Shown: positions 1 through 8,157 of the stretch, in pieces
How the letters are laid out: each line of letters begins with the position of its first letter
How positions within the stretch are numbered: position 1 is the first letter of the stretch
Made by a program: the position numbers and the translations under genes
DNA from: Candidatus Wolframiiraptor allenii
GTDB taxonomy: Archaea > Thermoproteota > Nitrososphaeria_A > Caldarchaeales > Wolframiiraptoraceae
Direction: 5' to 3'
Assembly: GCA_023539495.1 (NCBI GenBank)
Contig: JAKCEV010000006.1
Location: forward strand, 1 to 34,232
Length of the DNA stretch: 34,232 bases
Notes under the pieces: model-generated
The model's database searches: none
What the model saw: the letters and a program-made list of their open reading frames with translations, nothing else
Told to the model about the DNA's origin: nothing

Positions 1-457
1 TTGATTCCCTTGTTAATGTTTCCAGTATTGTTGTTAGTTTTTCCGATATCTCGCCGTACTTCTCCATCATTATCTTGAAATTCTCATCGGTTCTCCTCGC
101 AAACTCCCTGAATTCCCTCCAGTATTCCATGAATATTGACTGCATTGCTCCGAAGCCCTCCTGAAGCTCCTCATGTAATGGTGACGGCCTTATCGTGAAG
201 TATTTTATTGCTGGCCTCGGCTTAGCCTCCTTAACATCGATGGACTTGACATATGCTGGTGGCGGGGGAGACTTCAGCATCTCAATGAATTTCTCCAATA
301 TTGCTTCATCCCCCTGAGCGAAGACTGTTACGGATCCATCCTTCTCATTCTTAACATAGCCTGATAGGCCGAGCTCCTGAGCCGAGTCCAGAACAAACCT
401 CCTATAACCAACCCTCTGAACCCTACCATAAACCCTAACCTGAAAAGCCTTCAGCAT
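1..457 (-). CDS. Acylphosphatase with C-terminal helical extension (partial, C-terminus off the window)
   Basis: Translating the minus strand from the ATG at 457 gives 152 residues that run off the left edge without a stop. Residues 1-90 form an acylphosphatase domain, a small ferredoxin-like-fold enzyme that hydrolyses carboxyl-phosphate bonds. The signature GRVQRVGYRRF (residues 11-21) supplies the phosphate-binding loop and its arginine, and GYVKNEKDGSV (33-43) supplies the catalytic asparagine, so the site looks intact. Stand-alone acylphosphatases have about 90-100 residues. Here at least 55 more follow, charged and helical (rich in E, K, R and aromatic residues), perhaps a coiled coil. 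A TATA-like stretch lies about 20-30 bases upstream (about 475-488), so the message may be leaderless. The enzymatic call is firm; the role of the extension is unknown. Confidence 0.85.
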   Translation of the reverse strand, partial: MLKAFQVRVYGRVQRVGYRRFVLDSAQELGLSGYVKNEKDGSVTVFAQGDEAILEKFIEMLKSPPPPAYVKSIDVKEAKPRPAIKYFTIRPSPLHEELQEGFGAMQSIFMEYWREFREFARRTDENFKIMMEKYGEISEKLTTILETLTRES

Positions 458-483
458 CGGATACAAACAAACTTCCTATATTC

Positions 484-621
484 ATAAGCTTTTCCAATAG
501 AGTCTGCTCGAGCCCTCTTAAGGAAGATCTTAGTGAGAAGGCTTTTGAAGAGAGGTGGGAGAAAACTCTAAAGCTCCTTGAGGTGGCTAGAGAAATCATC
601 ATCAAGAGATTACCGGAATAA
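484..621 (+). pseudogene. Possible C-terminal gene remnant
   Basis: One plus-strand frame ending in TAA at 619-621 encodes a protein-like tail rich in E, K, R and L (KEDLSEKAFEERWEKTLKLL followed by a second amphipathic helix). No ATG, GTG or TTG in this frame precedes it at a sensible distance, and the frame overlaps the promoter region of the divergent acylphosphatase gene. This suggests the 3' end of a decayed gene. I do not recognise the family, and a chance open frame remains possible. Confidence 0.25.
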
Positions 622-906
622 TGTACCTCAGGATCCCTGTTTGCTCATTATTGAGCTGGCATCGTTGAGAAACGAAAATTCGTGAACAGGTCTATAGCGA
701 AATTCATGGTACTGCCATGGAGCTCCAAGATTTAACTTCGTCATGGCCTAACAGATTCCAAATTCTAAATATCCTAGTACTAATCAAGATAAAAGAGAGG
801 CCACTGCATTTTTATGCGCGTGTTTAAGGGTGAAAGATTTTAAGCCCTATATTGTAACAACTTTCCAATGGTTAAAAGCTCCACAGTTAGTAATGGCTAA
901 TTTAAG
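622..906. other. Intergenic region with no recognised gene
   Basis: This AT-rich stretch lies between the remnant above and the 3' end of the CDF transporter gene. I find no open frame with protein-like composition, no tRNA-like fold and no convincing C/D box pair. It may be eroded coding sequence. Confidence 0.4.
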
Positions 907-1797
907 TTAACTGGTTTTATTATTCTTCGGTAATTTTCCTCTCTGATTTAATTCGGGCTCAATATGTATTGTTAAGTTTACATTTGGGAGTATTTGTTTT
1001 ATCTCTTCTTCTATATGGTCTGCGATATCATGTGCCTCTTTTATGGTCATTGTATCGCTAACTACTAGATGTAATTCTGAGAATATCGTGTTCCCGCTTA
1101 CACGGGTTTTGAGCTCATGGTATTCTGAGAATAGATTTTTATGATTTTCAAGTATCTCACGTATCTTTCTATCAGCTTCTCTTGATGCTAGATCCATTAG
1201 ATGATTTGATGATTTTATGATTAGGTCGAGCCCTATCCTCGCGATAATTACTGCTATACCTATTGCGAGAAGCGAGTCAATGAATAAGTATCCTGTAAAG
1301 TATATTGCTGCCAAGCCCATCCAAACAGCAACGGTGGATAAAACATCTGAGAAGAGATGTTTAGCGTCTCCCTCAAAAGCGGGCGATTCTTTTATCTTTG
1401 ATTCTCTTAGAAGCATATATGCTATTCCAAGATTTATTATGGTTGCTATGACGGATACCGAGATTGCGGCATCTAGGGAATGTAGTTCAGCGGGGCTGAA
1501 GAGCCTGTTAAAGGCAGTGTATAAGAGGAATATTGAGATTATCGTTATTAGTATGCCCTCGATTAATCTGGATATCTCTTCGATCTTCTGATGACCGTAT
1601 TGGTGGCTTTCATCGGGAGGCTTTTCCGAAATGTATACTGAAAAAAGCATTATGCTGGATGCAACTATGTTTACCACCGATTCTAGAGCATCAGACAGTA
1701 AGGCAACCGAGTTTGAGATGAGAAATGAGATAAATTTCATACTAAAGACTAGTAGGCCACCTAAAACAGCGATTACACCAACTGTAATCTTTTTCAC
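907..1797 (-). CDS. Cation diffusion facilitator (CDF) family metal efflux transporter
   Basis: This 296-residue membrane protein should export divalent metal (Zn, Mn, Fe, Co or Cd) from the cytoplasm in exchange for protons. About six transmembrane helices fill residues 1-200, followed by a cytoplasmic ferredoxin-like CDF domain (about 205-285). Helix 2 carries SDALESVVN (35-43), with E39 and N43 at the usual site-A positions. Helix 5 carries D144, H147 and D151 in the classical HxxxD arrangement. The loop DESHQYGHQKIE (62-73) matches the conserved GH-K-E motif after helix 2. Start is GTG at 1797, preceded by GAGGAAT as a Shine-Dalgarno and a TATA-like CTTTAA further up. The N in site A makes metal selectivity hard to predict. 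It is monocistronic. Confidence 0.9.
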   Translation of the reverse strand: MKKITVGVIAVLGGLLVFSMKFISFLISNSVALLSDALESVVNIVASSIMLFSVYISEKPPDESHQYGHQKIEEISRLIEGILITIISIFLLYTAFNRLFSPAELHSLDAAISVSVIATIINLGIAYMLLRESKIKESPAFEGDAKHLFSDVLSTVAVWMGLAAIYFTGYLFIDSLLAIGIAVIIARIGLDLIIKSSNHLMDLASREADRKIREILENHKNLFSEYHELKTRVSGNTIFSELHLVVSDTMTIKEAHDIADHIEEEIKQILPNVNLTIHIEPELNQRGKLPKNNKTS

Positions 1798-1918
1798 TAT
1801 TCCTCAAAACACGGTGAAGAAGGACCTTCTCTTAAAGATTTATTACGATAAAACGGTGATGACGGGGTAAAGGATTTGTGCGGTTAAGAGAAACTCTACA
1901 ACACGCCTAAATTGTGGG

Positions 1919-2032
1919 ATGGCGGCGGAGTTTTTCGTCGGGGTCGCGGCCAAGCGCTTGACCATTGTCACAGCAGTCATTGTCATTGTGCACTTCATTG
2001 GCGAGCTTGTCTTAGTATATCTCGGCGGGTGA
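1919..2032 (+). CDS. Possible 37-residue single-pass membrane peptide
   Basis: An ATG at 1919 opens a short frame ending at TGA 2030-2032. The peptide starts MAAEFFVGVAAKRL and continues into a hydrophobic segment of about 20 residues (roughly 15-35), which would make one transmembrane helix. It sits 49 bases before thymidylate kinase on the same strand and could be cotranscribed. The evidence is only the clean hydrophobic pattern and position, and I recognise no family. A chance open frame is a real alternative. Confidence 0.35.
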   Translation: MAAEFFVGVAAKRLTIVTAVIVIVHFIGELVLVYLGG

Positions 2033-2081
2033 GAGGGGCTGCTAATGATTTATCTTGTTCCGGTCTGAGATTTTATGCTGA

Positions 2082-2681
2082 ATGCCGGCTGGATTTCTGG
2101 TCGCATTGGAGGGTATAGATGGGGCGGGGAAGACGACGCAGGCGAGGCTGCTCGTTGAATGGCTTAGGGGGAGGGGGTTTGACGCTCGTTATACTTATGA
2201 GCCGACTCGCGGGCCCTTTGGCAGGATTCTGAGATCTATGGCCCATGCGAGGAATGTTGATCCGAGGCTCGAGGCCCTTCTCTTCGCCGCCGACAGGCTC
2301 CACCATCTAATCCGCGTGATAAACCCGCTCTTGGAGAGGGGTTTGATAATTGTCTCGGATAGATATCTCCACTCCTCGCTAGCATACCAGTCGGTTACAA
2401 CGGGTGATCAGAAATGGGTTGAGGAGATCAATAAGTTCGCGAGGAGGCCGGATCTTGGGATATATCTTGATGTCAGTGCGTCGGGGGGGCTTAACAGGCT
2501 GGCGAGGCGGAGGAAGAGGAGCAGGTTTGAGGATGAGGGCTTCCTAGAGCGGGTTAGGGAGAAGTATCTCGAATATGTTGAGAGGGGCGAGCTTGTGAAG
2601 GTGGATGCTGGAAGGCCTGTAGATGACGTCTTCTCTGACATCACGTCCATCGTCGAGGAGGCCTTGAGGGGTAGGCGATAG
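2082..2681 (+). CDS. tmk: Thymidylate kinase (dTMP kinase)
   Basis: The 199-residue protein phosphorylates dTMP to dTDP with ATP, a required step for DNA precursor supply. The P-loop GIDGAGKTT spans residues 11-19. The DR(Y/H) motif VSDRYLHSSLAYQS (91-104) binds the nucleotide, and the acceptor-base loop YEPTRGPFG (39-47) follows the usual pattern. The lid region near 130-145 is arginine-rich (RLARRRKRSRFEDEGF). Length is typical. The ATG at 2082 places the P-loop at the normal distance from the N-terminus; another ATG at 2075 is out of frame. The HD phosphohydrolase gene follows 34 bases downstream, so the two nucleotide-related genes may form an operon. Confidence 0.95.
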   Translation: MPAGFLVALEGIDGAGKTTQARLLVEWLRGRGFDARYTYEPTRGPFGRILRSMAHARNVDPRLEALLFAADRLHHLIRVINPLLERGLIIVSDRYLHSSLAYQSVTTGDQKWVEEINKFARRPDLGIYLDVSASGGLNRLARRRKRSRFEDEGFLERVREKYLEYVERGELVKVDAGRPVDDVFSDITSIVEEALRGRR

Positions 2682-2715
2682 CATTTTATCGGGCGGCCGC
2701 TCATATCCCGGCGAG

Positions 2716-3927
2716 TTGCCCATCAAGCTGATCAAGGATCCAGTCCACGGGTATATCGAGGTCTCAAGCGAAGAGCTTCAAGTGGTTGATACCAGGGCTG
2801 TTCAGAGGCTTAGGAGGATAAGCCAGCTCCCCTTTGTATACCTCGTCTATCCGGGTGCCCGGCATAGTAGATTCGACCACTCGCTCGGATGCATGCATCT
2901 TGCGGGCGAGTTCGCGAGGAGCCTTGGGCTGGAGGAGTATAGGGTTAGGGTTCTGAGGATCGCGGGCCTGCTCCACGACATAGGCCACACACCATATTCC
3001 CATCTCTTCGAGACGATGCTGGAGAGAGCCGGGCTGAGCCATGAGGACGTAACTGCCAGGATCCTCCGGGAAGATTCGGAGCTCGCCGAGGCCATAGAGA
3101 GGTGCGGCATCATGCTCAAGGATGTCTTGGAGGTGCTGGAGGGGAGGGCGCCCGAGTCCATGGTTATCAGCGGGCCAATAGATGCCGATAAGCTCGACTT
3201 CCTCGTCCGTGACTCCTACTTCACTGGAGCCCCATACGGCCTGATAGATGTCAGGAGGATAGTTCTCAGAAGCAGGCTTGTGGATGGAAGGCTTGCGATC
3301 AACATAAACGCCGTTGGCGCGGTCGAGGAGATGGCCCTAGCGAGATACCAGAACTTCATGAACATCTACCTCCATCATACCGCGAGGGCTGCTCAGATGC
3401 TCTTTCTATCAGGCGCTAAACTGCTTGATGAGGTCGCGAGCCTGCCGAGGATGAGTGTCGAGGAGTATCTGGGCCACGACGACTACACTATCTGGTGCCT
3501 CATGAGGTCCAATAATAGGACGAGGTGGATTATAGACAGGATAGAGAGGAGGATTATACCCAAGGTCGCCTACGAGCTTAGGCTGAGGGAGGAGGAGGTC
3601 CCCGCGGAGGTCCTGAGGAACCCGGAGGAGGTTTTGGGCGATATATCCTCCCTCTCAAGCGCGCCGGAGGATAGAATCTGGCTCGACACCCCATACATAA
3701 CATCCCTACCATTCAGGGATAGCGGGAAGATCTCCTTCTACGAGGAGAGGCATGGCGAGCCGAGGACCGTGGAATACTCATCGCCACTGCTCGAGTTCAC
3801 GTCAAGGATGCATGTTATAATTAGGGTTTACACGGATCCACCCTTCATCGAACAGGTTAGGGCTGCCTCAGAGAAATATTTTGGGGAGAGGGTTGGGGCC
3901 GCTTCCCGAAGACCCTGCGATAGATGA
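2716..3927 (+). CDS. HD-domain phosphohydrolase (dNTPase/SAMHD1-like)
   Basis: This 403-residue protein belongs to the HD hydrolase superfamily related to dGTP triphosphohydrolases and SAMHD1. The metal site is visible: H55 in SRFDHSLG, H87-D88 in LLHDIGHTPYSH (85-96), and an aspartate in the segment DADKLDFLVRDSYF (156-169). The N-terminal KLIKDPVHGYIEV motif is typical of the COG1078 group. The start is TTG at 2716, close behind tmk. A role in dNTP pool control fits the neighbour but is inference; the substrate cannot be read from sequence. The last 71 bases overlap the antisense 3' end of the DUF4349 gene. Confidence 0.88.
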   Translation: MPIKLIKDPVHGYIEVSSEELQVVDTRAVQRLRRISQLPFVYLVYPGARHSRFDHSLGCMHLAGEFARSLGLEEYRVRVLRIAGLLHDIGHTPYSHLFETMLERAGLSHEDVTARILREDSELAEAIERCGIMLKDVLEVLEGRAPESMVISGPIDADKLDFLVRDSYFTGAPYGLIDVRRIVLRSRLVDGRLAININAVGAVEEMALARYQNFMNIYLHHTARAAQMLFLSGAKLLDEVASLPRMSVEEYLGHDDYTIWCLMRSNNRTRWIIDRIERRIIPKVAYELRLREEEVPAEVLRNPEEVLGDISSLSSAPEDRIWLDTPYITSLPFRDSGKISFYEERHGEPRTVEYSSPLLEFTSRMHVIIRVYTDPPFIEQVRAASEKYFGERVGAASRRPCDR

Positions 3928-4792
3928 TGTAGTCGCCATAAGCTATCAGACCTAACGGGGACCCGACCATTACCAAGAATATCAGGCCATATGCTATGTA
4001 TATTAGTGCTGTGGCCACAGTGGATAGCACTGGCGTGAAGTCTATTTTTGGGTATGGGGATGGCTCGGTCTCCGGCACCCTAATCCAGATCGAGATAGAC
4101 GAGTATGTGACCATGCGCTCGAGGCTCTTCAGCTGCGCCTCGATCCTCTCGATCTCGCCTCTAATCCTCCAAAGCTCCTTCTCAATCATCAGCAGATCTT
4201 GGACGCTTTGAGCCTTTTCAACCGCTGCGAGCAGCTATTCCTCCTCGGCACGAAGGTTCCTCAGCCTCGCCTCAAGATCCACATACTGCTCGGTTACATC
4301 TTGGACGCTCACATCCTCGCCGATGACCTTCCCTATCCTCCGGATCTCCGCTAGAACCTTGTAGAAGGCTGACTCGGAAACCTTAACCATGATCGAGACC
4401 GACTTCTTCTCACCATCGGAGGAGCTCAGCCGGGCAATATATCCGCCATAAGATTCAACTATCAAAATGATCCTGTCTGCAGCTGCCTCAGGGTCCTCCG
4501 ACTCCAGCTCAAGATTTCCACTCCTCACAAGCATTCTCACCGATGGATATTCGGTTCCGGCCATGTACGCGTCAACCGTGCTCGTCGCTGTGTGCGTGGC
4601 GGCCGTCTGAATAGCCATGTCCTTAAAGCCCATAGCCTTCTCCAGCGACACAAGCTCTAGAAAAGACTCGGATCCCTTTAAGCCAACTAACATTATTCCG
4701 ATAACATATGAGGTGGCGATCACGATGATTATCGCGAGAATTCTCCCGCTCAGCCTCATGCCAGATTTAGTGCTCTGCGTCCGTATAATCAC
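3857..4792 (-). pseudogene. DUF4349 membrane protein interrupted by an in-frame amber codon
   Basis: The minus strand encodes a single DUF4349-type reading frame from GTG 4792 to the stop at 3857, broken only by TAG at 4235-4237. Before the stop lie a transmembrane helix (residues about 17-38) and an extracytoplasmic domain ending EQYVDLEARLRNLRAEEE. Immediately after it, in the same frame, come LLAAVEKAQSVQDLL, the coiled coil EKELWRIRGEIERIEAQLKS and a C-terminal pair of membrane segments. In the family this coiled coil normally runs through the stop position without a break. The simplest reading is a recent nonsense mutation or a sequencing error; readthrough is possible but unsupported, since other genes here end in TAG. 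The gene starts 36 bases after the polD small-subunit gene on the same strand. Confidence 0.8.
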
Positions 4793-4828
4793 ATGGCCAC
4801 GAACATGCTGTTTGGCTTCCTTGAACGC

Positions 4829-6316
4829 CTAGACGAATTTCCTGAGCTTTATCGAGAGATCTCCGAGGCTTATCAGGGCCATGGCCCCGACTGTCGGCTC
4901 GAGACCCACGCTCCTCTGATAGCTCGTTTGCTCCTGCCATGTGCCTGAGTTTATGATCCTCACGCCGCGATATGATCCAGCATATGCGACGTGGACGTGG
5001 CCCGTGTGGAAGACATGTGGGATCCGATCTATCACGAGCATGTCCTCGGGCGTGGGGATTATGGGCGTGGTCTCGCCATAGATCGGGCAGAGGTGCCTGC
5101 ACCTGAGAACGAGCTTCAAAATTTCCCCAAGATCCCTCTCCAAGCTGCTATGAGAGAACCCGGGGGCCTGCTGTATCACATCATCCAGCCCCTGGCCATG
5201 ATAGATTAGAAAAATCCTCCCGGAGATCCTGATCCAAGCAGGGTTCCCGACGAAGATGAAGCTTCTCCCGGATTTCTCGAGTATCGCGCGATATTTCTCG
5301 GGGAGCGGGGGCTGTGGGAGGGCTCGTTGGACCGGGTCATGGTTTCCCGGGCCAATTATTATCTTCACGCGCTCCGGGATCTCGGACAGCAGCCCCGCAA
5401 GCTTCTTAAACTGCTCCTCGACCGAGAATATCTCGAGCTCCTTATGCTGGTTCGGGTATACGCCCGCCCCATCCACCACGTCCCCGGCGATTATAAGGAG
5501 CTTGACATTCCTGGCCTCGGGATCATCCTCGCGATTAATCCAGTCTAGGAAGTTCTCAAAGAGATCCTCCCTGAAGTGCTTGCTTCCGACATGTATGTCC
5601 GAAATCATGCAGATGAACGCTTCATGAGCAGTCTTTTCTAAGCGCTCCGCGGCCAGATCCGGGAGTATAAGTTCCCTCGCGATGAGCGCTTCGCCGCTTT
5701 TCACAACCCTCGCCCCGATCACCATATCGGGTAGCAGCTGCTCCGGGCTATCTCCCGAGACTCCATCCTTCGGCGCGATTATCCTATGTTCCCCGCTCGG
5801 GTCGTCCACCCTCAGGATCCACGCCTTCTCGGACTCCTTCTTCTCGATGAGCATCACGATTATGTTTGCCTCCTGTGACTCCCGGAGTCTCATGGCATCT
5901 CTCAGCGAGATCACCCCCCTAAGCCTCTCCCGCAGAAGCCCTGAAAGCTTCTCATACCTGCTCGAGAAATACCTCTGAAACTCCTCGAATGTTCCTTGGA
6001 TCCTCCACTCCACTAGAAAACGCTCATCAACTTCTATCACGATATCCTCATGCTCTTCCTCGGCCTCCTCCATCTCAACCTCCTCAGCCGTAGCCGGCGG
6101 CTCTTCAGCCACCTTCACGTCCCCAACCAGCTCAACCAAGAGGCTTTCATCGATGATCGTCGTCCCGCTTTTCTCCAGCCTGCGCATCGCCTCCTCCAGT
6201 ATCTCGAGGGGTGCTTCAGCCTGCTCGAGGATCTCTAGAGCTCCCTTAGTCACCGTATAGCCCCGGGACGTGGCCTTCTCGACTATCTTCCTTGCTAGGG
6301 CCTCGCGCCTCAACAT
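4829..6316 (-). CDS. polB: DNA polymerase D (PolD) small subunit DP1
   Basis: The 495-residue DP1 is the 3'-5' proofreading exonuclease subunit of the archaeal replicative polymerase D. An acidic linker (about 70-97) separates an N-terminal domain from an OB-fold (about 100-225) and a calcineurin-like phosphoesterase domain (230-495). Metal-binding motifs are intact: SDIHVGS (239-245), GDVVDG (278-283), GPGNHD (322-327), YHG (372-374) and HTGHVHV (437-443). The intact histidines imply active proofreading. It lies 21 bases downstream of cdc6 on the same strand, an arrangement known from Pyrococcus, so initiator and polymerase subunit are probably cotranscribed. The large subunit DP2 is not in the window. 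Confidence 0.95.
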   Translation of the reverse strand: MLRREALARKIVEKATSRGYTVTKGALEILEQAEAPLEILEEAMRRLEKSGTTIIDESLLVELVGDVKVAEEPPATAEEVEMEEAEEEHEDIVIEVDERFLVEWRIQGTFEEFQRYFSSRYEKLSGLLRERLRGVISLRDAMRLRESQEANIIVMLIEKKESEKAWILRVDDPSGEHRIIAPKDGVSGDSPEQLLPDMVIGARVVKSGEALIARELILPDLAAERLEKTAHEAFICMISDIHVGSKHFREDLFENFLDWINREDDPEARNVKLLIIAGDVVDGAGVYPNQHKELEIFSVEEQFKKLAGLLSEIPERVKIIIGPGNHDPVQRALPQPPLPEKYRAILEKSGRSFIFVGNPAWIRISGRIFLIYHGQGLDDVIQQAPGFSHSSLERDLGEILKLVLRCRHLCPIYGETTPIIPTPEDMLVIDRIPHVFHTGHVHVAYAGSYRGVRIINSGTWQEQTSYQRSVGLEPTVGAMALISLGDLSIKLRKFV

Positions 6317-6337
6317 CTCTCACGGCCAAGTATCCAG

Positions 6338-7627
6338 CTATCTCGCGGCTGATGGCTTGTAGTCGAGCAGGGGTGAGAGAAGCTCATCTCCGCGTATTGC
6401 CTCCTCAATCTCGTCGGGCGGCGTGAGGAGTATTATTCTCCGCGTCCTTCCATGTCTGCCCATGTTCACAAGCTCGCTCTTCACGACGCCGAGCATGTCG
6501 AGCTCTGATATAAGGCTGCTAACCCGCCTATCTGTCAGGGGTTCTATACCAATCTGCCTGCAGACCTCCTTATATGTCTGATAAATCATGCCCGAGACCG
6601 GGCTCAATACATTACCCCTCGTGAGGAGGAGCATGCTGACGAGGATGAGCTTGCTGTGGAGCGGGAGGGTGGATATGGCCTCGAATATCCTGCCGCGCTC
6701 TATGATGTTCTGGGCGATCCTCACATGCCTCTCCTCAACCACCTCATCCCCATTCCTCTCGGCAACCTCTGCGGCAACCCTGAGCAGGTCTATGGCCCTC
6801 CTCGCATCACCATGCTCGGATGCGGCGAGCGCCGCGCACAAGTTTATGATCTCCTGGGGTACTGCTCCCTCTCTGAAGGCCAGCCTCGCCCTCTCGCTCA
6901 AGATATCAACGAGCTCTATGGCCGTGTATGGGTGGAAGACAAGCTCCTCCTCGCTGAGGCTGCTGAGAACCCTTGGATCCAAATAGTCCTTGAAGTGGAG
7001 ATCGTTAGAGGTCCCGATCATAGTGAGGCCGCATCCCTCCATGCCCTCATTTATCCGTGAAAGCTCGTAGAGGAGGTTATCGCCATAGCTTTTTACAAGC
7101 GCATCTATCTCATCGAAGCAGGCCACAAGTAGAACCCCCTTCTCCTTCAAGCCCCTCCTGAGCCTCGCGAAGACCTCGGCCTTTGCAAGACCCGTGAAGG
7201 GCACCTTAACGCCTATGCTCTCGCAGAGCTCCGCCAGCACCCGATACTCCGTCCCAGCTATCCTGCAATTGACATATGCGAAGGCAACGGGTAGATCCTC
7301 CCCAGCGACAACCTCCTGAAACCTCTTGAACACGTAGCGTACTACCGCGGTCTTACCTGTACCCGTCTTACCATAGATGAAGACATTACTGGGCTTTGAG
7401 AGACTTAGGGCGGGGGATAATATCTCGCCAAGCCGCCTGATATGCTCATCCCTATGCGGGAGCTTCTCCGGAACATAATCAGATCTCATCACCTCGCGGT
7501 TCACAAATATCCTCGGCCTCTGAAGAGCCTTCTTCAAAACCTCCTCTAGGGGATCCCCTCCACCCCTAGATTTCCTATGGAGGAGCCCCTCACCTGATTG
7601 AGATCCTATTGATGACTTTGTATTCAA
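6338..7627 (-). CDS. cdc6: Orc1/Cdc6 replication initiator ATPase
   Basis: This 429-residue AAA+ protein binds origin ORB elements and loads the MCM helicase. Walker A is YGKTGTGKTA (85-94), Walker B is ACFDEIDAL (169-177), sensor 1 is GTSND (205-209), and a sensor-2-like HGDARRAIDLL follows near 270. The C-terminal 100 residues form the winged-helix DNA-binding domain. The first 38 residues are polar and poorly conserved. The start appears to be TTG at 7627; no better upstream start is visible, but the true N-terminus is uncertain. It adjoins the ORB-bearing origin on its 5' side and the DP1 gene on its 3' side. Confidence 0.95.
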   Translation of the reverse strand: MNTKSSIGSQSGEGLLHRKSRGGGDPLEEVLKKALQRPRIFVNREVMRSDYVPEKLPHRDEHIRRLGEILSPALSLSKPSNVFIYGKTGTGKTAVVRYVFKRFQEVVAGEDLPVAFAYVNCRIAGTEYRVLAELCESIGVKVPFTGLAKAEVFARLRRGLKEKGVLLVACFDEIDALVKSYGDNLLYELSRINEGMEGCGLTMIGTSNDLHFKDYLDPRVLSSLSEEELVFHPYTAIELVDILSERARLAFREGAVPQEIINLCAALAASEHGDARRAIDLLRVAAEVAERNGDEVVEERHVRIAQNIIERGRIFEAISTLPLHSKLILVSMLLLTRGNVLSPVSGMIYQTYKEVCRQIGIEPLTDRRVSSLISELDMLGVVKSELVNMGRHGRTRRIILLTPPDEIEEAIRGDELLSPLLDYKPSAAR

Positions 7628-7747
7628 AGTAGCCCCTTAATGTAATGGGGGTAAAAGCTAATCAATCGAATACTTAAGAAATATTGAGTATCTTCTCGAG
7701 AATTATTCAAAAAGGCTTTAGAACTGTTTTCTGGGGGCGATATCTTT

Positions 7748-7770
7748 GTTCCAGTGGAAATATGGGGGTG
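7748..7770 (+). promoter_or_regulatory. Origin recognition box (ORB) 1
   Basis: The dyad TTCCAGTGGAA (7749-7759) is followed by AATAT and a GGGGG tract. This is a near-exact match to the archaeal ORB consensus bound by Orc1/Cdc6, whose wing and AAA+ domain contact the dyad and G-string. Confidence 0.85.
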
Positions 7771-7892
7771 TGGGTCTTTCGGCAGGACCAGTAACGCTGC
7801 ATTGGTTTTCACATAGTGAAGAAGCCTGTGAAGTGGCTGGGTGGAAAGCCTTTTTCAAGGGCCTTTTTGGCGGAACAAGGCAGGATATGCTT

Positions 7893-7915
7893 CTCCACTG
7901 GAAATTGAAGGGGCC
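7893..7915 (+). promoter_or_regulatory. Origin recognition box (ORB) 2
   Basis: CTCCACTGGAAATTGAAGGGG carries the CCAnTGGAAA core with a G-string at the ORB spacing and in the same orientation as ORB 1. The dyad is less perfect than ORB 1. Confidence 0.75.
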
Positions 7916-7921
7916 CCACGC

Positions 7922-7935
7922 TTTCCGCTGGAAAG
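7922..7935 (+). promoter_or_regulatory. Mini-ORB-like dyad
   Basis: TTTCCGCTGGAAAG has the ORB dyad but lacks a following G tract. The downstream bases TGGAAAGCCTT recur at 7842-7852, where a weaker ORB-like core sits. Confidence 0.55.
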
Positions 7936-8050
7936 CCTTCATGTAAATGCCTTTCCTCTATTCTGGCTCTATACAGATGTCTTGAAAGGGAGCTGGCGCA
8001 GGATTTAGCATTCTTTCCTCGGTCAGCGCAGCATATTTTCCTCATTTATT

Positions 8051-8157
8051 GAACATATTTCTTGAGGAATAATCCAAGATTAATCACTTCTTTGAAAATG
8101 ACTAGATTATGTCTGGAAGCTTCCACCATAACAGGCAGGTGAACATATTTTCTTGAG
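8051..8157 (+). repeat. Direct repeat pair in the AT-rich half of the origin
   Basis: GAACATATTTCTTGAG at 8051-8066 recurs as GAACATATTTTCTTGAG at 8141-8157, 90 bases apart and differing by one inserted T. They flank the palindrome TGGAAGCTTCCA. They may be binding sites for an origin protein or part of the unwinding region; the function is unknown. Confidence 0.6.

Noticed and set aside
4235-4237. Pyrrolysine insertion at the amber codon
   Set aside because: Other genes here end in TAG, no pyl gene is in the window, and DUF4349 proteins have no known need for pyrrolysine.
7718-8045. Several short open frames inside the origin region
   Set aside because: They overlap ORB elements, conflict with each other and show no protein-like composition or start signals.
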